From assembly GCA_900544465.1 (NCBI GenBank), contig UQVT01000016.1:1-19115 (forward strand): DNA of 19,115 nucleotides, read 5' to 3'. The notes below the pieces were generated by a model. The model was not told where the DNA came from, searched no databases, and saw nothing but the letters and a program-made list of their open reading frames with translations. Both the position numbers and the translations under genes were made by a program. Source of the DNA: an uncultured Collinsella sp. (GTDB lineage: Bacteria > Actinomycetota > Coriobacteriia > Coriobacteriales > Coriobacteriaceae). Shown piece after piece: positions 13,966-19,115 of the stretch (position 1 is the stretch's first letter; each line of letters opens with the position of its first letter).

Positions 13966-14833
13966 ACGCCTCCCTCACCTTTCCGTGCACATGTCTGATA
14001 ACCGCGGCAACGTCATCGGCCGAGGCAGTTCCGTTATTAACGATAAAATTAGCGTGAACGGGCGAAACTTCCGCGCCGCCAATCGAAAAACCCTTTAATC
14101 CACAATCCTCGATAAGCTTGCCCACACTCGCATCGGGCGGGTTGCGAAAGACCGACCCGCAGGATGCGCGACCCATGGGCTGCGTACGCTTGCGCCTCGT
14201 CAGGTACCGTTCCATGCGGTCGCGGATGTCGGCCTTGGGCGCCGGTTTAAGCTTGAGCACGCACTCGAGGATGATCTCATTGCGGGGAAGGCTACATTCG
14301 CGGTAGCCCCAAGTGATCTCGGACCCCGCATAATGCTTGATACCGGATGCCGGGTCAAACGTTACGACATCCTCAACCAGCGAGCCAATCCACTCGGTCC
14401 GTGTGCCGGCATTCATAGATATCGCACCGCCGACCGAACCAGGGATGCCAACGGCAAACTCAAGGCCCGAGAGGCTACGCGACAGGGCATCGTTGACCAG
14501 GCGCGCAAACATCACGCCCGCACCGACCGTCAGCGTACAACCGTCATCGGCAACAACCGTGCGCTGAAACTCACGTCCGAGCGAAATGACGGCGCCGCGA
14601 TAACCGCCATCGGCAACCAGCAGATTGGAGCCCTTGCCGATGATGACCCACGGCACCTGCTCGCGATCGAGCACCGCCACGGCGCGGCGGAGGGCATGAT
14701 AGCTATGGCACGTCACAAAGAGGTCGGCCTTGCCGCCGATACGATAGCTCGTATGACGCGCAAGGCGCTCGTCCTCGATCACATCCGTGTCGATCATGCC
14801 CGAGAGCGCCATGACGGCGTTAAACAGACCCAT
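13922..14833 (-). CDS. murB: UDP-N-acetylenolpyruvoylglucosamine reductase MurB
   Basis: The 303-residue flavoenzyme reduces UDP-GlcNAc-enolpyruvate to UDP-MurNAc with NADPH in the cytoplasm. FAD-binding blocks are TSYRIGG (28-34), IGKGSNLL (65-72) and GIPGSVGGAISMNAG (129-143). Catalytic candidates are Arg178 in GYREC, Ser227 in SCGSVFRNP and Glu297 in RPEVKF. The ending and CGSVFRNP form fit the shorter type II MurB. Start ATG is five bases after the murC stop with no strong binding site, so translation is probably coupled to murC. The last 14 codons and the stop overlap the start of ftsQ. Confidence 0.95.
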   Translation of the reverse strand: MGLFNAVMALSGMIDTDVIEDERLARHTSYRIGGKADLFVTCHSYHALRRAVAVLDREQVPWVIIGKGSNLLVADGGYRGAVISLGREFQRTVVADDGCTLTVGAGVMFARLVNDALSRSLSGLEFAVGIPGSVGGAISMNAGTRTEWIGSLVEDVVTFDPASGIKHYAGSEITWGYRECSLPRNEIILECVLKLKPAPKADIRDRMERYLTRRKRTQPMGRASCGSVFRNPPDASVGKLIEDCGLKGFSIGGAEVSPVHANFIVNNGTASADDVAAVIRHVHGKVREAYGIELRPEVKFLGF

Positions 14834-14838
14834 TAGAC

Positions 14839-16257
14839 TTAAGCGTCTTTCTTGGCAGTCAGATACTCGATAAACTCGGGACCGACGGTCGTAACGTCAC
14901 CGGCACCCATAGTGAGCAGCAGGTCGCCCTCGCCCACCATCTGCTCGAGCTCCTGATTGAGCTCAAGACGGCTGGAGCAGTACACGACCTCCTTGCCAGG
15001 ATGCTTGGCGCGCACGGTATCGGCGAGCATCTTAGAGGTGACACCCGGGATGGGCATCTCGCCAGCCGAGAACACATCAATCAGCAGCAGTTTATCGGCA
15101 TTGGCAAATGCATCGGCAAAGTCGTCGCACAGGGCCTGCAGGCGCGAATAGCGGTGCGGCTGGAACACGACGTCGACGTGCTTGTAGCCCAGCGACGAAG
15201 CGGCAGCAAGCGTCGCCTTGATCTCGGTGGGGTGATGGCCGTAATCATCGACCACGGTGATGCCATCGATATCGCCCACGTGGGTAAAGCGGCGGCGAAC
15301 GCCCTCAAAGCTCGAGAGCGCCTTGGCGGCGGCGTCGATGTCAAGGCCCAGGACATGGGCGACGGTGAGCACCGCCGTGGCGTTGAGCATGTTGTGGCGA
15401 CCGGGATTGCTCTTGATCTCCACGGCATGTTCAGTGCCATCCTCAAAGCGAACGATAAAGTCACTCTGGATACCCTTGACATCCGGGTGCATGCAGACGA
15501 TGTCGTTGCTCTCGGCAAAGCCGTAGGAAAGCACGTGACGGCCCGTCGACTTGGCGAGCTCGACCAGATGCGGGTCCTCACCGCAGACGATGACGGTGCC
15601 GTCCTCGCCCACCAGGCTCATGAATTTGGCGAAAGTCGCTTCGATCTCCTCGATACCCGAGTAGTGATCGAGGTGATCGGCCTCGACGTTGGTCACAATG
15701 ACTACGTTGGGGTTCAGGAACAGGAAGGAGCTGTCGGACTCGTCGGCCTCGGCGACAAAGTAGTCGCCCGAGCCGTTCTTGCCGTTCGTGTCATAGCCCT
15801 CGACGATGCCGCCGATCAAGAAGCTCGGATCCAGACCCATGCGGTCGAGCATGGTGGCGCACATCGAAGACGTGGTGGTCTTGCCATGCGTGCCGGCAAC
15901 AGCGACGGTGATGTAGCCGTGGCCCAAAGCAGAGAGCATCTTGGCACGGGGCCACACGGGAATACCAAGCTCGCGAGCGCGCACGAGTTCGGGGTTGGAC
16001 TCCGGAATAGCGGTGGAGACAACAACCACGTCGGGCTTGACCTCGTCGATCGTGGCGGCCTCATGGCCCACATGCACCTTCACGCCAGCGCGGGTAAGCT
16101 GGCGGATATAACGTGACGTCTTAAGGTCGGAGCCGGTAACGGCATAACCGCGCTCGTGCAGAACGAGGGCGATGCCGCTCATGCCGGCGCCGCCGATACC
16201 GATAAAGTGGGCGCTCTTAAACTCGGGCGCGGAGGTTGCAGTCTGGGAATCAGCCAT
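14839..16257 (-). CDS. murC: UDP-N-acetylmuramate--L-alanine ligase MurC
   Basis: The 472-residue cytoplasmic ligase adds L-Ala to UDP-MurNAc using ATP. The N-terminal Rossmann-like motif is HFIGIGGAGMSGIA (17-30), the ATP loop is AGTHGKTTT (121-129), and the central domain has EADESDSSF and TNVEADHLDHY, with FEGVRRRF and DDYGHHPTEI following, all diagnostic of MurC. The C-terminal domain contains FQPHRYSRLQAL. The chosen start is ATG 16257; AAGGAG lies 11 bases upstream, a slightly long spacing. It follows murG after a 97-base gap in which I see no clear promoter or terminator. Confidence 0.96.
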   Translation of the reverse strand: MADSQTATSAPEFKSAHFIGIGGAGMSGIALVLHERGYAVTGSDLKTSRYIRQLTRAGVKVHVGHEAATIDEVKPDVVVVSTAIPESNPELVRARELGIPVWPRAKMLSALGHGYITVAVAGTHGKTTTSSMCATMLDRMGLDPSFLIGGIVEGYDTNGKNGSGDYFVAEADESDSSFLFLNPNVVIVTNVEADHLDHYSGIEEIEATFAKFMSLVGEDGTVIVCGEDPHLVELAKSTGRHVLSYGFAESNDIVCMHPDVKGIQSDFIVRFEDGTEHAVEIKSNPGRHNMLNATAVLTVAHVLGLDIDAAAKALSSFEGVRRRFTHVGDIDGITVVDDYGHHPTEIKATLAAASSLGYKHVDVVFQPHRYSRLQALCDDFADAFANADKLLLIDVFSAGEMPIPGVTSKMLADTVRAKHPGKEVVYCSSRLELNQELEQMVGEGDLLLTMGAGDVTTVGPEFIEYLTAKKDA

Positions 16258-16354
16258 GTGCTCGTGTACTCCTTGCGTAAACACTGCCTGTAACCCGTTA
16301 ACTGTACCGCACCTACCGCATCAGCGCGAGGGCGACCGACGATATCCCGTCTAA

Positions 16355-17470
16355 CTAACGCAAACCCTCTACCGCATCCGCCAGAAGAGCGGCGGCCCTA
16401 TCCTGAGCCAGACCACGCGCCGCCTGACGCATGGCGTCGCGCGCCGCCGCGTCATCGACCAGGTGCAGCAGTTCATCGGCAAAGGCAGAACCGTCGATAT
16501 CGGCATCGGCGCAGAGCACGCCGGCCCCGGCGTCGACCAGATACCGGGCATTGGTGGTTTGGTGGTCGGCCGTCGCATGCGGGTACGGCACGAGCACCGA
16601 AGGCACGGCGAGTGCAGCGATCTCGGCCACGCTCGATGCGCCCGAACGCGAGAGCACCAAATCGGCAGCAGCCAGCATATCGCCCATGTTGTCGATGTAA
16701 GGCTGGACGCGGTAATGCTTCGCCTCCTCGGGCGTCAGCGCCAAAGCGCGCTCGGTCTCCTCAAAGCCGTCGGCACCCGTCGAATGCAACACATAGAGGT
16801 TCTTGCGCGAAAGCAGCTCGTTTTTGAGCGAAGCCACACGCTCGTTGAGGTGCTGGGCGCCAAGTGAACCGCCAAAGACGAGCAGCAGCGTAGCGTCCTC
16901 GGGAACGCCAAGTGCCTTGCGGCCGCGAGCGCGATCGCCCTCGATCACCGAGCGACGTACGGGGTTGCCGGTCATGAGCACGTGGTCAGGGTCACCTTCG
17001 CGCTCAAAGACCGAACGCGCTGCCGGCACCGAGATGCACACGCGGGCGGCGTGGGAGTTCATCATCTTGTTGGCCAGGCCCGGAACAGAGTTCTGCTCAT
17101 GCAGCAGATACGGAACGCCCGCGCCCTTGCACCACCCCAGCAGCGGAACCTCGACATAGGCACCAAAACCAATGGCGGCATCGGGCTTGCCGACCTTTGA
17201 GAAATGACTGGCGAGCGCACGCTTGGCTTTGTTGACGCGCCACAGCGAGGTCAGCGCCGTCCAAGGACGGGAGCGGTCGAAGCCCGTGACCGTAATGGGC
17301 ACAAAATCAAACCCAGCCTCGGGGACCAGACGACCCTCGAGCTTGCGCGACTGGCCCACGAACACAACGTGGTGGCCACGGTCACGCAGCTCTTCGGCCA
17401 AGGCGAGCGCGGGGTTGATGTGTCCTGCCGTGCCGCCGGCTGCAATAGCAACGGTCATTTTATCGGTCAT
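16355..17470 (-). CDS. murG: Lipid II-forming N-acetylglucosaminyltransferase MurG
   Basis: The 371-residue GT28 enzyme transfers GlcNAc from UDP-GlcNAc to lipid I on the inner membrane face. Seen are AAGGTAGHINPALA (10-23), the first Gly-rich loop; HEQNSVPGLAN (124-134); GNPVR (168-172); FGGSLGAQHLNE (199-210); and the donor-binding RSGASSVAEIAAL with PYPHATADHQTTNA. Start ATG 17470 has GAAGGGA upstream and overlaps the ftsW end by 11 bases, the ftsW stop lying within ATGACCGATAA. The order ftsW-murG-murC is the standard dcw one. Confidence 0.96.
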   Translation of the reverse strand: MTDKMTVAIAAGGTAGHINPALALAEELRDRGHHVVFVGQSRKLEGRLVPEAGFDFVPITVTGFDRSRPWTALTSLWRVNKAKRALASHFSKVGKPDAAIGFGAYVEVPLLGWCKGAGVPYLLHEQNSVPGLANKMMNSHAARVCISVPAARSVFEREGDPDHVLMTGNPVRRSVIEGDRARGRKALGVPEDATLLLVFGGSLGAQHLNERVASLKNELLSRKNLYVLHSTGADGFEETERALALTPEEAKHYRVQPYIDNMGDMLAAADLVLSRSGASSVAEIAALAVPSVLVPYPHATADHQTTNARYLVDAGAGVLCADADIDGSAFADELLHLVDDAAARDAMRQAARGLAQDRAAALLADAVEGLR

Positions 17471-18980
17471 GGTAGTCCCTTCGTACACGCGGTCCCTGGT
17501 CGTCGGTACGCAGACGCGCCGACGAGTCCGAGTTCAAATCGATTCGATTATATCCGCCGCCCGCGTTGCGAGGGCTGGGGCGCTGCGGACGACCTTGCGG
17601 AGCCATTCGCGGGCGTGGACGAGCTGCCGGCTCGGATGCAGAACCATCCAGAACGGTAAAGCCGCTACGCGAAGGTCGTTCACCGCGCACATGGGCTACG
17701 CCGGCGGTGCTCTCGTCCATAACGGCAAAGCTCTCACGGCGGCGGTCATACTCATCGCGGCGGGCGCTCTCGTACGAAACGCGCAGGATCAACCCGGCAA
17801 GCATAAGCGACACAATAATCGACGAACCGCCGTAGCTAATAAACGGCAACGGTTTGCCCGTCATGGGAAACACGTTGAGGATGCCCAGCGCGTTAATCAA
17901 AAACTGCACTGCGAGAATGACCGCGGAGCCAGACGCCATGAGCGCGCCCCGACGATCGGTCGCCTGCTCGGCAATGCGAAACGCCGAGTAGATCAGCATC
18001 GCAAACACCAAGAAGAACAGCACGGTTCCGACAAAGCCGACTTCCTCGCCAATGATAGCCAGGATGTAGTCATTGTGCGCCTCGGGCAGATACGAGTACT
18101 TCATGGTTGAGTTGCCGATGCCACGGCCGAACAGACCGCCCGAGGCAAAGGCCATGATGGCAAGCGTGGCCTGATAGCCGTCACCATACTCGTCGGCCCA
18201 AGGGTTCAAGGCAACCTGAATACGCACCATACGGTACGGCTCTGCGACAAGCGCAATCACGATCACGAGAATGCCGAAGATTAGCACGCCGATGATATAT
18301 CTGGGGTCGAGACCCGCAAACAACGCCATGCACATGAGGGTCAACAGGATGATCAGGACAGTACCGAAATCGGGCTGGATAAAGATCAGAAAGAGCGAAA
18401 TGCCCAGGTAGATGCCCATCTTGCGAAGGAATTCGTTGATGTTGCCACCGGGCGAAAAGAAGCGATCGAGCATGATGGCCGAATACGCAATGGCAAATGG
18501 CTTTAAAAACTCGGAAGGCTGGAACTGAATGCCGGCGATGTTGAGCCAGCGCGTGGCGCCACGGCTGCCGCTGCCCACCAAGAACACCAGAAACAGTAGC
18601 CCTATCATGCCTATGAGGAAGATCCTGAGCACATCCTCCCCAAACCAGCTGTCCGGCAAAACGCGCACGATGGCAACCATAGCCAGCACGCCAACTCCGG
18701 CAAACGCGGCTTGTCGAAACAGAAAAAACGTCGCCGAGCCATTCTCGTGCAGCGCCTCGACCGAAGACGCCGAGTACACCATCAGCAGGCCAAAGCACAC
18801 CAAGGTAAACAGGCAGGCCATGAATATCAAACGGGGGCGCATGATACGGGCGGGAACGCCGGCAATATAGCGTTCGCTAAACGTCTGCCTGCCGCGACCG
18901 GAACGCGGTGTGCTGCGCCGCGAGGAAGCACGGTCCGAGTCGGGCCTCCTCATACCTTGTCGGGGGCTCTCCTCTCTCAC
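17460..18980 (-). CDS. ftsW: Septal peptidoglycan polymerase FtsW (SEDS) with long terminal tails
   Basis: The roughly 506-residue SEDS-family protein polymerises glycan strands from lipid II at the septum with a partner class B penicillin-binding protein. About ten membrane segments lie between residues 50 and 405. Family blocks are GATRWLNIAGIQFQPSEFLK (141-160), QPDFGTVLIILL (202-213), LPEAHNDYILAIIGEE (298-313, whose Asp corresponds to the catalytic residue of SEDS enzymes) and FPMTGKPLPFISYGGSSI (371-388). A basic N-tail of about 45 residues and a C-tail of about 100 residues rich in Arg, Pro and Ser extend beyond the core. I prefer GTG at 18980, six bases after GGGG; TTG 18986 and ATG 18953 are possible but less well placed. 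It starts ten bases after the murD stop. Confidence 0.93.
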   Translation of the reverse strand: MREESPRQGMRRPDSDRASSRRSTPRSGRGRQTFSERYIAGVPARIMRPRLIFMACLFTLVCFGLLMVYSASSVEALHENGSATFFLFRQAAFAGVGVLAMVAIVRVLPDSWFGEDVLRIFLIGMIGLLFLVFLVGSGSRGATRWLNIAGIQFQPSEFLKPFAIAYSAIMLDRFFSPGGNINEFLRKMGIYLGISLFLIFIQPDFGTVLIILLTLMCMALFAGLDPRYIIGVLIFGILVIVIALVAEPYRMVRIQVALNPWADEYGDGYQATLAIMAFASGGLFGRGIGNSTMKYSYLPEAHNDYILAIIGEEVGFVGTVLFFLVFAMLIYSAFRIAEQATDRRGALMASGSAVILAVQFLINALGILNVFPMTGKPLPFISYGGSSIIVSLMLAGLILRVSYESARRDEYDRRRESFAVMDESTAGVAHVRGERPSRSGFTVLDGSASEPAARPRPRMAPQGRPQRPSPRNAGGGYNRIDLNSDSSARLRTDDQGPRVRRDYHDR

Positions 18981-18989
18981 CGGCAACCC

Positions 18990-19115
18990 CTATTCCATTT
19001 GCGATTTCGCCGCAGCGGCAAGCTGGGCCACATAGTCCTTAAACACGCGGCCGCGCTCCTCATAGCCCGAGAACTCATCGAACGAAGAGCAGGCAGGAGA
19101 AAGTAAGATCACGTC
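18990..19115 (-). CDS. murD: UDP-N-acetylmuramoylalanine--D-glutamate ligase MurD (C-terminal end only)
   Basis: The last 41 codons of a gene that continues past the right edge read DVILLSPACSSFDEFSGYEE and end AKSQME, with stop TAG at 18992-18990. LLSPACxSFDxFxxxExRG is the conserved C-terminal segment of MurD, which adds D-Glu to UDP-MurNAc-L-Ala. The position directly before ftsW fits the dcw order. Confidence 0.93.
   Translation of the reverse strand, partial: DVILLSPACSSFDEFSGYEERGRVFKDYVAQLAAAAKSQME

Noticed and set aside
15001..16116. Plus-strand open frame of 371 codons
   Set aside because: Antisense to murC, with no ribosome binding site and shadow composition.

Overview
The window looks like chromosomal core sequence from a GC-rich actinobacterium. 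A member of the Coriobacteriia (Collinsella-like) is my best guess. This rests on the gene order murD-ftsW-murG-murC-murB-ftsQ-ftsZ followed by pgeF, yggS, sepF, yggT and divIVA, on the GC-rich third codon positions, and on the style of the proteins. The genus is an inference, since no database could be searched.

Left part (1-3147). A small minus-strand gene runs off the left edge (1-254). Its promoter carries an almost perfect Gram-positive LexA (SOS) box. Divergent from it on the plus strand are a low-affinity phosphate permease of the PiT family (505-1554) and its DUF47/PhoU-like partner (1622-2245). Next come a 117-bp palindromic, MITE-like element (2248-2364), a G/T-rich leader with short repeats, and a nitroreductase-family flavoprotein gene (2532-3062) whose first half has codon usage unlike the rest. 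A plus-strand terminator and a minus-strand terminator then separate the two convergent transcription units.

Right part (3173-19115), all on the minus strand. Read in the direction of transcription, this is the division and cell-wall (dcw) cluster: murD (C-terminal end only), ftsW, murG, murC, murB, ftsQ and ftsZ. ftsZ is followed by a clear terminator. A second unit then starts: pgeF, pstS, pstC, pstA, pstB and phoU, then yggS, sepF, yggT and divIVA, ending in a terminator. In most actinobacteria and firmicutes pgeF (ylmD) is directly followed by yggS (ylmE), sepF, yggT and divIVA. Here a complete high-affinity phosphate operon sits inside that string, and pgeF overlaps pstS by 4 nt.

How the genes work together. 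MurC, MurD, MurB and MurG make lipid II. FtsW polymerises glycan strands at the septum. FtsQ, FtsZ and SepF build the divisome, and DivIVA and YggT mark poles and septa. PgeF removes mis-incorporated serine from precursors. PstSCAB-PhoU and PiT-DUF47 import phosphate with high and low affinity. I found no tRNA, rRNA, CRISPR array, transposase, phage gene or obvious defence system. The points most worth a second look are the pst insertion in the dcw string, a non-AUG start for yggT, the SOS promoter, the palindromic element and a candidate PHO box.
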